DNA from: an uncultured Lachnospiraceae bacterium | GTDB taxonomy: Bacteria > Bacillota > Clostridia > Lachnospirales > Lachnospiraceae | Direction: 5' to 3' | DNA: 42,537 nt | Assembly: GCA_947628705.1 (NCBI GenBank) | Contig: CANRAZ010000014.1 | Location: 1 to 42,537 of the forward strand | Shown: one piece after another, positions 25,903 to 33,790 of the stretch | Numbering within the stretch: position 1 is the stretch's first letter | Layout: every line of letters begins with the position of its first letter | Notes under the pieces: generated by a model | Told to the model about the DNA's origin: nothing | Databases searched by the model: none | The model's input: the letters and a program-made list of their open reading frames with translations, nothing else | Position numbers and translations under genes: made by a program

Positions 25903-27636
25903 TCAATTGCTTTCCTCCAGCGCGTCGAACGCACAAAGCTGCCTGCACACTCCGCAGCCCACGCAAAGAGTTGCGTCAATAACCGCTTTCTTTTCCCTTA
26001 TGCTTATCGCAGGGCAGCCAAGCTTCATGCACTTCATACAGCCCTTACACTTGTCCTTGTTTCCAATAAGCGCCGGCTTAGCCTTTACATACTTAAGAAG
26101 CGCGCACGGACGCCGGCTTATGATAACGGACGGAGCAGGCTTCGCAAGCTCTTCCTTAAGAACCTTTTCAGTTTCCTCAAGGTCATAAGGGTCTGTCACT
26201 CTTACGTTTTCGATTCCCATTGCACGGCAAAGAGATTCCAAATCGATTTTTCCGGCAGGATCCCCCTTGATGTTATAGCCTGTTGTAGGGTTCTGCTGGT
26301 GACCCGTCATTCCCGTTATCGAATTGTCAAGGATAATTACCGTGGAATTGCTCTGGTTATATGCAATATTGGCAAGTCCGGTAATCCCCGAATGAACAAA
26401 GGTAGAGTCGCCGATAACCGCAACCGTTTTACCCTCGCTCTCTTTTCCAAGAGCCTTGTTAAAGCCGTGCAGGGAACTTACGGAAGCGCCCATGCAGGCC
26501 GTAGTCTCCATTGCATTGAGCGGCGCAACCGCCCCAAGCGTGTAACAGCCTATGTCGCCGAGCACGGTGCATTTATTTTTAGAAAGCACATAGAAAAGGC
26601 CTCTGTGCGGACATCCTGCACACATCACAGGAGGTCTGACCGGAACATCTTCATCAAGGGATAAGCCTGTCGGAACCGGCTCGCCGAGCTTTTCAGCAAT
26701 AAGGTTCTGCGAAAATTCGTCCACTAAAGGAAGCATATCCTTACCGTGCACCTCAACCCCTATCGTCTTACAGTAATCTTCAATAAAGGAATCCAATTCT
26801 TCGACAACTATTACTTTTTCTACTTGAGTAGAAAACTGTTTTATCAGCTTTTCCGGCATAGGCCATACCATTCCGAGCTTAAGCACGCTTATGCGGTCTC
26901 CGAAAATTTCCTTTACGTACTGGTAACAGGTCGAAGACGTGATTATTCCGATTTTCCCGCCGCTCCCTTCAACTCGGTTCAAAGGAGAGGTCTCCGCATA
27001 TTCCGCAAGAGCCTTAAGCCTTTCCTCAACCAGCGGATGCTTTTTCTTTGCATTTGCCGGCATCATTACATACTTCTGAATGTTCTTCTCATAAACCCTT
27101 TCAGGCGGCGTCTTTCTTTCTGAGGTCTCCACAATGCTCTGCGAGTGAGCTATTCTTGTGCAGGTCTTTATGAATACCGGAGTGTCAAACCGTTCGGAAA
27201 GCTCAAATGCAAGCTTTGTAAATTCAAGAGCCTCGGCAGAATCGGACGGCTCAAGCATCGGAACCTTTGAAGCCTTTGCATAGTGGCGCGAATCCTGCTC
27301 ATTCTGCGAGGAATGCATTCCGGGGTCGTCTGCGACTCCGATTATCATTCCGGCGTTTATTCCTGCATAAGAAATGGTAAAAAGCGGATCGGCCGCAACG
27401 TTAAGTCCGACATGCTTCATTCCGCAAAAGCTTCTCTTTCCTGCAAGCGAAGCTCCGAAAGCCACTTCAAGAGCAACCTTTTCATTCGGCGCCCATTCGC
27501 AGTATATCTCGTCGTATTTTGCCGCTTCCTCGGTAATTTCCGTGCTTGGCGTGCCGGGGTAGCTTGAAACCACTCCGCAGCCTGCCTCGTAAAGTCCTCT
27601 GGCAACGGCAGCGTTTCCCAACATAAGCTGTTTCAT
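25903..27636 (-). CDS. iorA: Indolepyruvate:ferredoxin oxidoreductase, alpha subunit
   Basis: A 577-residue subunit. The N-terminal pyrimidine-binding domain has GNAAVARGLYEAGCGVVSSYPGTPSTEI and ADDPGMHSSQNEQDSR. The thiamine-diphosphate-binding domain has GDIGCYTLG, then VIGDSTFVHSG and LDNSITGMTGHQQNP. The C-terminal ferredoxin domain carries two [4Fe-4S] sites, CKGCMKCMKLGCP and CVGCGVCRQLC. It acts on arylpyruvates formed by transamination of Trp, Phe and Tyr, giving arylacetyl-CoA, CO2 and reduced ferredoxin. It heads the ior-paaK-symporter operon, with GGAGG upstream and a palindromic operator candidate in the leader region. Confidence 0.96.
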   Translation of the reverse strand: MKQLMLGNAAVARGLYEAGCGVVSSYPGTPSTEITEEAAKYDEIYCEWAPNEKVALEVAFGASLAGKRSFCGMKHVGLNVAADPLFTISYAGINAGMIIGVADDPGMHSSQNEQDSRHYAKASKVPMLEPSDSAEALEFTKLAFELSERFDTPVFIKTCTRIAHSQSIVETSERKTPPERVYEKNIQKYVMMPANAKKKHPLVEERLKALAEYAETSPLNRVEGSGGKIGIITSSTCYQYVKEIFGDRISVLKLGMVWPMPEKLIKQFSTQVEKVIVVEELDSFIEDYCKTIGVEVHGKDMLPLVDEFSQNLIAEKLGEPVPTGLSLDEDVPVRPPVMCAGCPHRGLFYVLSKNKCTVLGDIGCYTLGAVAPLNAMETTACMGASVSSLHGFNKALGKESEGKTVAVIGDSTFVHSGITGLANIAYNQSNSTVIILDNSITGMTGHQQNPTTGYNIKGDPAGKIDLESLCRAMGIENVRVTDPYDLEETEKVLKEELAKPAPSVIISRRPCALLKYVKAKPALIGNKDKCKGCMKCMKLGCPAISIREKKAVIDATLCVGCGVCRQLCAFDALEESN

Positions 27637-27752
27637 TTATGTAAATTCCTCCGTTTTTCTTTGCATTGACGAAAAATCATCTTTTACTCTCAGCAGCCGG
27701 CAGTCTTTCGGCTTTCTTGCTGAAAAAACTCACGGCTGACAAAAATCTGCGC

Positions 27753-27792
27753 CCTATATAGACAAATTCGGCATAATGCAACCATTATGCCG
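27753..27792 (-). promoter_or_regulatory. iorA promoter candidate with perfect palindrome
   Basis: A perfect inverted repeat CGGCATAATG-N4-CATTATGCCG spans 27769-27792 and overlaps a possible -35 TTGCAT (27776-27781), with TATAGG (27753-27758) 17 bp further on. There is no T run on either side, which argues against a terminator and for a repressor or activator site. Confidence 0.5.
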
Positions 27793-27874
27793 ACCATTTG
27801 TGTCAATACAATGCACATACACTGTTGATTATAATAAATTTACAGTACATATGCAAGGAAAAAATATTTAAATG

Positions 27875-28453
27875 CTAATTGTACTGCGCTCTTTCGCCGC
27901 CTATATACTTCGGTCTTGTCCTTGCCGTGACCACATGCGCATTTCCGATAGAGTTTCTTGCCGTTCTTACCGGTACTACGACCGGCGCAAGGTGCATCCC
28001 GATAAGCGTGTCTCCGATATCAATGCCTGCCTGCGCCTGGATATTTTCTATTGCCACAGGACTTCTAAAGCCTCCGAAAGCCGCCGTTGCAAAGGAGCCT
28101 CCGGCCTTAAGCACAGGTCTTACATTGACAATCGGAATCCTGTTCTGCAAGGCATATTCCTCCTCAACAATAAGCGCCCGGTTAAGATGTTCGCAGCATT
28201 GAGCCGCAAGATATATTCCCTTTTTATCGAGAATTTCTTTAATCGCTTTAAAAATTGCGCCGCCGATTTCCTCGCTTGAAAACGAACCGATTTTATGGCT
28301 TGCCACTTCGCTTGAAGAGCAGCCTACGACCAGAGCGTCTCCTGCGCGAAGATTTGCGACCGAAAGCAGCTCCTCCGTTATCTCCCTCGCCTCTGTTTTA
28401 ATCCTTTCAATATATTCCTTTTCATAGGATTGCGTTGAAATTCCTTCGCCCAT
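27875..28453 (-). CDS. TIGR01440 / DUF436 family protein (YwlG-like)
   Basis: The 192-residue cytosolic protein matches the DUF436/YwlG family: VVGCSSSEVASHKIGSFSSEEIG, CCEHLNRALIVEEEYA, VNVRPVLKAGGSFATAAFGGF and IGMHLAPVVVPVR. No biochemical function is established for the family as far as I know. The gene starts 2 bp after the degV stop, so the two are one operon. Confidence 0.9.
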   Translation of the reverse strand: MGEGISTQSYEKEYIERIKTEAREITEELLSVANLRAGDALVVGCSSSEVASHKIGSFSSEEIGGAIFKAIKEILDKKGIYLAAQCCEHLNRALIVEEEYALQNRIPIVNVRPVLKAGGSFATAAFGGFRSPVAIENIQAQAGIDIGDTLIGMHLAPVVVPVRTARNSIGNAHVVTARTRPKYIGGERAQYN

Positions 28454-28455
28454 AG

Positions 28456-29307
28456 CTATTCTCCTGCAATAAATAATACTCCAAGCGTTCCGGGGCCGCA
28501 GTGACTGGATATCACGCCGCCTGCTCTGGTAATGTGTATTTCCTCAAAGACTCCAAGTCCCTTCAGGTAATCGTAAACCGTTTTTTCAGTTTCCGCATCA
28601 CATCCCGAATGCGTTATAAACACCCTGTCTTTTTTTGCCCTGCAAAGCTCAGGCTCCATATCCTTTACATATGCCATTATTGCGCTTTCAAGCCTGCCCC
28701 TGTACTTTTTTTCCGGATGCATTTTTCCGTTTTCAACCACAATTTTAGGATGAAGCTTCAAAACGCCTCCGGCAAGCGCCGCAAGTCCGCTGCATCTTCC
28801 GCCCCTGTAAAGGTAAGTCAGAATGTCCACAACAAAGCTCGCCCTTACTCTCGGACGGAGCTCCTCTATGCGTTTTACGATTTCGTCTGCGCCTTTACCT
28901 TCCTTTGCCATTATCGCGGCTTCCACAACCAAAAGACCGATTCCTGTTGAAAGGTTCTGCGAGTTGATAACGTGAACCTTGTCGCTCACGCCCTCGTCTT
29001 CCGCCACCAGACGCATAACGTTTCCCGTTGTCGACATATCGTCGGATATTGAAAAAGCTACTATTTCCATTCCCATACCGACATATTTTCTGTAAACATC
29101 CGCAACCCTGTCAGGAGAAACCGCGGAAGTTTTCGGAGTAGCCTTGTTTTTGTCAGACCACGCATAAATTTCCTCAGGCGTGATATTCACCAGATCCTCA
29201 TACTCATCGCTGCCAAGCATAATGTGTAAGGGTATAATATCTATCTCATACTTTTCAACAAGCTCTTTTGACAGGTCGCATGTACTGTCTGAAACGATTT
29301 TTACCAT
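28456..29307 (-). CDS. DegV family fatty-acid-binding protein, copy 2
   Basis: About 283 residues, with VKIVSDSTCDLSKELVEKY, TPKTSAVSPDRVADVY, FSISDDMSTTGNVM, YLYRGGRCSGLAAL and ISSHCGPGTLGVLF, typical of DegV. The ATG at 29307 follows GAGGAG; the 12 extra codons upstream in the open frame are unlikely. It differs strongly from the copy at 21.3 kb, so the two may bind different acyl chains, as FakB1/FakB2-type pairs do. It is co-transcribed with the DUF436 gene. Confidence 0.92.
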   Translation of the reverse strand: MVKIVSDSTCDLSKELVEKYEIDIIPLHIMLGSDEYEDLVNITPEEIYAWSDKNKATPKTSAVSPDRVADVYRKYVGMGMEIVAFSISDDMSTTGNVMRLVAEDEGVSDKVHVINSQNLSTGIGLLVVEAAIMAKEGKGADEIVKRIEELRPRVRASFVVDILTYLYRGGRCSGLAALAGGVLKLHPKIVVENGKMHPEKKYRGRLESAIMAYVKDMEPELCRAKKDRVFITHSGCDAETEKTVYDYLKGLGVFEEIHITRAGGVISSHCGPGTLGVLFIAGE

Positions 29308-29342
29308 GTTTTCTCCTCTCTTTTCTTTTACCGTATAAAGCA

Positions 29343-29371
29343 AGTTTATTTCCTACGCTTCAATTTGTCAA
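29343..29371 (-). promoter_or_regulatory. Promoter of the degV-DUF436 operon
   Basis: On the minus strand TTGACA (29366-29371), 17 bp, TAAACT (29343-29348), about 36 bp before the ATG. The rest of the region to 29478 holds a weak GCAGC/GCTGC dyad and no gene. Confidence 0.55.
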
Positions 29372-29478
29372 TAAATCCTTTTAAAAAACTTTGCATAAAT
29401 GCGCTTCGTCAGGCTATATAAGAAAAAACGCAGCAGTTCGCCGCCTTCCCCGCCCAGCTGCTAAAATTTTACCAATCT

Positions 29479-29539
29479 ATTAAGATTTTCCTAAGATTAA
29501 TCTTCGCTTATTGTCTACTTGATATTTTAAAGCTATAAT
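29479..29539 (+). promoter_or_regulatory. Promoter of the VanR/VanS-type operon with direct-repeat regulator site
   Basis: TTGTCT (29511-29516), 17 bp, TATAAT (29534-29539). Upstream, TAAGATT occurs twice with an 11-bp period (29481-29487 and 29492-29498), the geometry used by OmpR-family regulators. The 11-mer ATTAAGATTTT (29479-29489) recurs inverted before the peptidase gene at 31.6 kb. Confidence 0.6.
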
Positions 29540-29638
29540 AATGTCATCGGCTTTTATGCTTTTTTACGCCGTACCGCTGCTCAATAAAACAATTACAGTA
29601 TGCCGTATACACAGCAAACGATATTGGGGGAATTTGCC

Positions 29639-30337
29639 ATGAATGAACATATTCTTATTGTCGATGACGAAAAAGAAATTGCCGACCTAGTCGCCCTGTA
29701 CCTTGAAAACGAAAATTTCACGGTACGAAAATGCTACTGTGCATCCGAAGCCGCAAAATATATCGCAAACGAATCCTTTGACCTTGCAATACTGGATGTA
29801 ATGCTTCCCGATTCAAGCGGTTTCAAGCTGTGCCAGCTTATCAGAAAAAATCACAACTATCCTGTAATAATGCTTACCGCAAAGGGTGAGGAAACCGATA
29901 AGATCACCGGCCTTACACTGGGAGCTGACGACTATATCACAAAACCGTTTCTTCCTCTTGAGCTTGTGGCAAGAGTCAAGGCTCAGATCCGCCGTTTCAA
30001 GCGTTACAACACAGGGAACTCCGACGATGAAGAAGAGGAAATCGTGCACGGCGGCCTTGTGCTTAATATAAGGACTCATGAATGTACCCTTAACGAAAAA
30101 CCGATACCCCTCACCGCCACCGAATTTGCAATTCTTAAGGTCCTCTGCCAGCAGAAGGGCAAAGTGGTAAGCGCCGAGGAGCTTTTTCATCTTGTCTGGG
30201 GTGATGAATATTTCAGCAAAAACACAAACACAATAACAGTTCACATACGTCATCTTAGAGAAAAGATGGGAGATTCTTTTGAAAATCCGCAGTATATTAA
30301 AACCGTTTGGGGAGTTGGATACAAAATTGAAGGATAA
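29639..30337 (+). CDS. VanR-type OmpR-family response regulator
   Basis: A regulator of about 232 residues, very close to VanR of vancomycin-resistant enterococci along its whole length: ILIVDDEKEIADLVALYLENEN, phosphoacceptor in AILDVMLPDSSG, KITGLTLGADDYITKPF, and the winged helix with WGDEYFSK and TVHIRHLREKMGD ending GVGYKIEG. The ATG at 29639 gives the VanR N-terminus; the longer open frame adds 13 unlikely residues. No vanHAX, vanG or vanB ligase genes are present, so it probably controls envelope genes, perhaps the adjacent peptidase, and not glycopeptide resistance. Confidence 0.93.
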   Translation: MNEHILIVDDEKEIADLVALYLENENFTVRKCYCASEAAKYIANESFDLAILDVMLPDSSGFKLCQLIRKNHNYPVIMLTAKGEETDKITGLTLGADDYITKPFLPLELVARVKAQIRRFKRYNTGNSDDEEEEIVHGGLVLNIRTHECTLNEKPIPLTATEFAILKVLCQQKGKVVSAEELFHLVWGDEYFSKNTNTITVHIRHLREKMGDSFENPQYIKTVWGVGYKIEG

Positions 30338-31469
30338 AGGCATAAAATTTTTAAAACTGGTTTTGATACTTATCACCGTCTACATGTTCTTTCTCGGTCT
30401 TTTCTTTACCGTGGACGATTTATTTAACGGCATGCTTGCCGAATGGTTCGTAAAAAGCTTCATTGAAAGCTATTATATTAAAGGCGGAATAACGGTCGAA
30501 AAGCTTAACTGGGTGAGTCTGAGACACTTCTTATTCATCTCCGCTTCCATTGTTATCGCTATCTGGACGGTCTCTATCTTCTTTACCGTGCTAATATGCC
30601 GGAAAAGGGCTGAAAGCGATGTTATACGGAAAACGGGGAAGTATGTCAAGGATTATATGGAGAGCGAAAAAAATGCCGACGACATATTCCCGGAGGGCTA
30701 TGCCGACCTCGCATTTCAAATGGCTGAGCTAAAATCCAGAATGCGCAGCAACGAACAGCTTATACGCGACGAGGCAACAAGGAAAAACGACCTTATCGCA
30801 TATCTAGCGCATGACCTGAAAACGCCCCTTACCTCAATAATCGGTTACATGACGCTGCTTGAAGAGGCTCCTGAAATGCCTGCCGAACAAAAAGCAAAAT
30901 ATGTCAGCATATCGCTGAAAAAAGCAATACGTCTGGAAAGTCTTATTAACGAATTTTTTGAGATCACCAGATACAACTTAAACGAGCTTGCGCTTGAGAA
31001 GGAAACCTTTGACCTTTCATATATGCTCATGCAGCTTACGGACGAATTTTATCCTATTCTCAAAGAAAACAACAACACCGTAAGGCTTGATGCGGAGAGC
31101 GGACTGAAAATTTACGCCGACCCTGACCGCCTTGCAAGAGTGTTTAACAACATATTGAAAAATGCGGTTGCCTACAGTTATAGCGGAACCGAGATCACAG
31201 TGACCGCCAAAAAAGAAAACAATAAGATAACTGTAGCGTTTGCAAACAGAGGAAAAACAATTCCTGCGCAGAAGCTTCAGTCAATATTTGAAAAATTTTT
31301 CCGCCTGGACGAAGCAAGAGCCACAAATACCGGCGGCGCAGGTCTTGGTCTGGCAATTGCGCAGGAAATAGTCGAGCTGCACGGAGGAACGATAACCGCA
31401 CAGAGCGAGAATGAAATTACAGTATTTACCGTCACTCTTATGCAACCTTCACAAAATCTTAATAAATAG
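30315..31469 (+). CDS. VanS-type sensor histidine kinase
   Basis: The kinase of about 384 residues has two membrane helices (about 12-35 and 75-98) flanking a short outside loop, then a HAMP-like linker, HisKA (AYLAHDLKTPLTSIIGYMTLL) and ATPase domain (FNNILKNAVAYS, FEKFFRLDEA, GGAGLGLAIAQEI). Similarity to enterococcal VanS is high in the catalytic half. The proposed start is a TTG at 30315 inside the end of the regulator gene, equivalent to the VanS start; an earlier TTG at 30279 is possible. The 23-bp overlap implies translational coupling. Confidence 0.9.
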   Translation: MDTKLKDKGIKFLKLVLILITVYMFFLGLFFTVDDLFNGMLAEWFVKSFIESYYIKGGITVEKLNWVSLRHFLFISASIVIAIWTVSIFFTVLICRKRAESDVIRKTGKYVKDYMESEKNADDIFPEGYADLAFQMAELKSRMRSNEQLIRDEATRKNDLIAYLAHDLKTPLTSIIGYMTLLEEAPEMPAEQKAKYVSISLKKAIRLESLINEFFEITRYNLNELALEKETFDLSYMLMQLTDEFYPILKENNNTVRLDAESGLKIYADPDRLARVFNNILKNAVAYSYSGTEITVTAKKENNKITVAFANRGKTIPAQKLQSIFEKFFRLDEARATNTGGAGLGLAIAQEIVELHGGTITAQSENEITVFTVTLMQPSQNLNK

Positions 31470-31513
31470 ATAGGAAAATTTTAAAAAATAAAATATCCAA
31501 GCTTTGATATAAT
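31453..31513 (+). promoter_or_regulatory. Promoter of the C39-like peptidase gene
   Basis: An extended -10 TG-A-TATAAT (TATAAT at 31508-31513) has no recognisable -35. The 11-mer AAAATCTTAAT (31453-31463), reverse complement of the element in the vanR promoter, ends 45 bp before the -10, exactly as there. A promoter with a poor -35 fits activation by the VanR-type regulator. Confidence 0.5.
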
Positions 31514-31522
31514 AAGACTGTG

Positions 31523-31573
31523 CAGCCGGTCTGGATTTTACGACTAAAAATCCTTAAACGCCGTGGCCGGCTG
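31523..31573 (+). promoter_or_regulatory. Two-tier inverted repeat in the leader of the peptidase gene
   Basis: Outer stem CAGCCGG (31523-31529) and CCGGCTG (31567-31573); inner stem GGATTTT (31533-31539) and AAAATCC (31547-31553). It starts about 10 bp after the -10 box. No T run follows, so a leader RNA structure or protein site is more likely than a terminator. Confidence 0.5.
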
Positions 31574-31623
31574 ATTTTCAACAGACTCTGTCTCAATATT
31601 TTGACATATAAGGAGAACCTGAC

Positions 31624-32562
31624 ATGAAAGAAAGCGAAAGATATCCCGGTGAAGGGCGTTACGGAAAAAGAGGCGTCTACGGAAAGAAAAAAAGAAAGAA
31701 AAATGAAAATATAATTATTGCGGTGTTAATGGCTGCCATCGTACTGACAATTATTCTTCTTATTCTGGCAATCAAAAGCATCGACGACGGTTCAGAACCG
31801 ACTCCGCAGAAAAATGCGGACGACAATTCCAAGGAACACCTTCTTCATTCCTCCGTCACCGGCACTCCGATACCTTCTCCTACCGAGGAGCCGGAGCTTT
31901 CTCCTTCAGAAAAGATTGCTCAGTATGCGGCAAGCAATAATATATCCGTCGACGAATACCCGGAAAGACTGGTAGATCTTCTTATAAAGAACCCTGAAAC
32001 AGAGGATTTCGTGCTGGGCTACCCGCTTAACAAGGAAAAACGTTTTACCGGAAAGCTTACCGAGTATGAAAACTGCACTTCCATTCCTCTGCTCATGCAA
32101 TGGGATATGCGATGGGGCTATACCCCTTACGGAAGCGACGTTATGGGACTTACGGGCTGCGGTCCGACAAGTCTTTCAATGGTTGCGATTTACCTTCTCA
32201 AAGACACAAGCCTTACGCCGCCTTATATTGCAAATTTTGCAGTAGAAAACGGCTACAGCGTGACAGGAAGCGGAACATCGTGGACTCTTATGAGCGAAGG
32301 GGCTCCGAAGCTCGGTCTTAAATGCGAAGAGCTTACGCTCGACAAAAATAAGGTCCTTGCGGCACTGGACGAGGGTAAACCGGTAATCTTTATCATGGGG
32401 CCCGGAGACTTCACAGACAACGGACATTATATCGTTGTCACCGGCTCTGTAGACGGCAAGCTTAAAATCAATGACCCAAACAGCGCCGCAAATTCGGAAA
32501 AGCTCTGGGAATTTGACGATATCAAAAGCCAGATAAAAAATCTTTGGGCCTTCAGCGTGTAA
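31624..32562 (+). CDS. Membrane-anchored C39-like cysteine peptidase
   Basis: The 312-residue protein has a basic cytoplasmic start (KKKRKK), one membrane helix at about 29-51, a Pro/Ser/Glu-rich linker (about 55-95), and an extracellular Peptidase_C39_2 domain. Active-site residues appear intact: Gln159 in MQWDMRW, Cys179 in GCGPTS, His268 in NGHYIVV and Asp284 in NDPNS. No ABC transporter is fused or adjacent, so it is not a bacteriocin exporter peptidase. The target is unknown, possibly a surface peptide or cell-wall protein. The VanRS-type system directly upstream and the shared promoter element suggest common regulation. AAGGAG precedes the ATG. Confidence 0.88.
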   Translation: MKESERYPGEGRYGKRGVYGKKKRKKNENIIIAVLMAAIVLTIILLILAIKSIDDGSEPTPQKNADDNSKEHLLHSSVTGTPIPSPTEEPELSPSEKIAQYAASNNISVDEYPERLVDLLIKNPETEDFVLGYPLNKEKRFTGKLTEYENCTSIPLLMQWDMRWGYTPYGSDVMGLTGCGPTSLSMVAIYLLKDTSLTPPYIANFAVENGYSVTGSGTSWTLMSEGAPKLGLKCEELTLDKNKVLAALDEGKPVIFIMGPGDFTDNGHYIVVTGSVDGKLKINDPNSAANSEKLWEFDDIKSQIKNLWAFSV

Positions 32563-32614
32563 ACGCAATTAAGCAATCAGGACAAAATTTTACTTCATAA
32601 CTTCATCCTTTTCA

Positions 32615-32659
32615 TTGACAAAAAGCGCTGTGCTGACATATACTCAGTACAGCACTTTT
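32615..32659 (+). promoter_or_regulatory. bioY promoter embedded in a long inverted repeat
   Basis: TTGACA (32615-32620), 18 bp, TATACT (32639-32644). Arms 32621-32636 and 32644-32659 match at 14 of 16 positions (core GCTGTGCTGA and TCAGTACAGC) around a 7-bp centre that holds the -10. The right arm ends in five T, so a terminator for the upstream gene is an alternative reading. It does not look like a classical BirA operator. Confidence 0.6.
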
Positions 32660-32676
32660 TGATAACGGAGGTTACT

Positions 32677-33261
32677 ATGGAAACAAAAACCAACGCTAAA
32701 AAGCGGACAGGATCAGGCCTAAAAACTCTCGATATCACATATATCGGCATGTTTGTAGCTCTCACTGCTGTTTTTTCATGGATAAGCGTGCCTTACACCG
32801 TTCCGTTCACATTACAGACCCTCGCCGTATTCCTGACGGCCGCGCTGCTCGGTACAAAAAGAAGCGTCCTTGCGGTAATCGCCTACATTCTTTTGGGCGC
32901 TGCCGGAGCTCCTGTCTTTCAGGGCTTTTCAGGGGGCATAGGCGTACTCTTCGGAACAACCGGCGGCTACATAATCGGATTTATTTTCACAGCGCTGACA
33001 ACAGGCTCAATAATAAGCCGTTTCGGTAAAAAAACCCATGTTCTTGCTGTTGCGATGGCTGCCGGACTTATCGTCTGCTACGCTTTCGGTACGGTATGGT
33101 TTATGTGCATATATACCGCCACTCAGGCTCCGATTGGAATTCTTGCAACTCTTGGATTCTGTGTTTTTCCTTTCATAATTCCCGACGCCTGTAAAATCGT
33201 TGTGGCAGTCGTCATCTGCAAATGCGTTGGACGGTTTATCGGAAATCTTCTTGACGATTAA
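32677..33261 (+). CDS. bioY: Biotin transporter BioY (ECF S-component)
   Basis: The membrane protein of about 194 residues has six helices and BioY motifs: DITYIGMFVALTAVFSWISVP, FTLQTLAVFLTAALLG, GAAGAPVFQGFSGGIGVLFGTTGGYIIGF, and PFIIPDACKIVVA. It binds biotin and imports it, usually with a shared energising module EcfAA'T that is not encoded here. GGAGG is 6 bp before the ATG at 32677. The promoter lies inside an inverted repeat, suggesting dedicated repression. Confidence 0.94.
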   Translation: METKTNAKKRTGSGLKTLDITYIGMFVALTAVFSWISVPYTVPFTLQTLAVFLTAALLGTKRSVLAVIAYILLGAAGAPVFQGFSGGIGVLFGTTGGYIIGFIFTALTTGSIISRFGKKTHVLAVAMAAGLIVCYAFGTVWFMCIYTATQAPIGILATLGFCVFPFIIPDACKIVVAVVICKCVGRFIGNLLDD

Positions 33262-33277
33262 ATAAATAACGTACGCT

Positions 33278-33790
33278 ATGAGAGATAAGCATGAAAAAAC
33301 ATATAAGCATTTCAACACCTCGTCGAATGCTTTTACATTTGACAAGCCAGAAAGCAACGATGCCGTTCTTTACCTGAGGCCGCACCACGGGCTCTGTTTC
33401 CGTTTTTTTGAAGGCAAGGGCTACAGCAGTGATTTCACGCTGCACATGGGCGGCATAATAGCTTCTCTGACGCCGGATACCAAAATAAAAATAACCGTAG
33501 GCTGTGACGCAGTCTGCGGAAGATGTCCCGAAAACAAATTCGGACTCTGTGCAAGTTATGATAAGGTTTTACGGTACGATAACAGCGTTCTTGAACTCAC
33601 CGGCGTCAGCGTCGGCGACGTTTTGAGCTACGGCGAGCTTTACGGACTTATCGGCTCAAAAATAATTGACAAGGGCATGCTTAAGGACATCTGTCCCGAC
33701 TGCCGTTGGTCATATATATGCCACAATGCTCCTTTAAGAACGGAAACCGCTGCCGATACCCGGCTAAATTTCAGTCATTCACAGGAATAA
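33278..33790 (+). CDS. DUF1284 domain protein, cysteine-rich
   Basis: The 170-residue protein contains the DUF1284 core: LRPHHGLCFRFFEGKGYS near residue 33, then GCDAVCGRCPENKFGLC and CPDCRWSYIC. The clustered cysteines suggest a metal or Fe-S site, but no function is established. It follows bioY by 16 bp and probably shares its transcript. Its last 20 bp overlap the 3' end of the convergent hydrolase-like gene. The N-terminal 30 residues are not conserved-looking and there is no strong ribosome binding site, so the start is uncertain. Confidence 0.82.
   Translation: MRDKHEKTYKHFNTSSNAFTFDKPESNDAVLYLRPHHGLCFRFFEGKGYSSDFTLHMGGIIASLTPDTKIKITVGCDAVCGRCPENKFGLCASYDKVLRYDNSVLELTGVSVGDVLSYGELYGLIGSKIIDKGMLKDICPDCRWSYICHNAPLRTETAADTRLNFSHSQE

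Noticed and set aside
27769-27792. Palindrome as an intrinsic terminator of the DUF436 gene
   Set aside because: Neither strand has a T run after the stem, and it overlaps a plausible -35, so an operator is preferred, though not proven.
29639-32562. Vancomycin-resistance cluster
   Set aside because: Only the VanR/VanS-type pair is present; no D-Ala-D-Lac or D-Ala-D-Ser ligase, VanH, VanX, VanY or VanT gene is found in the window.
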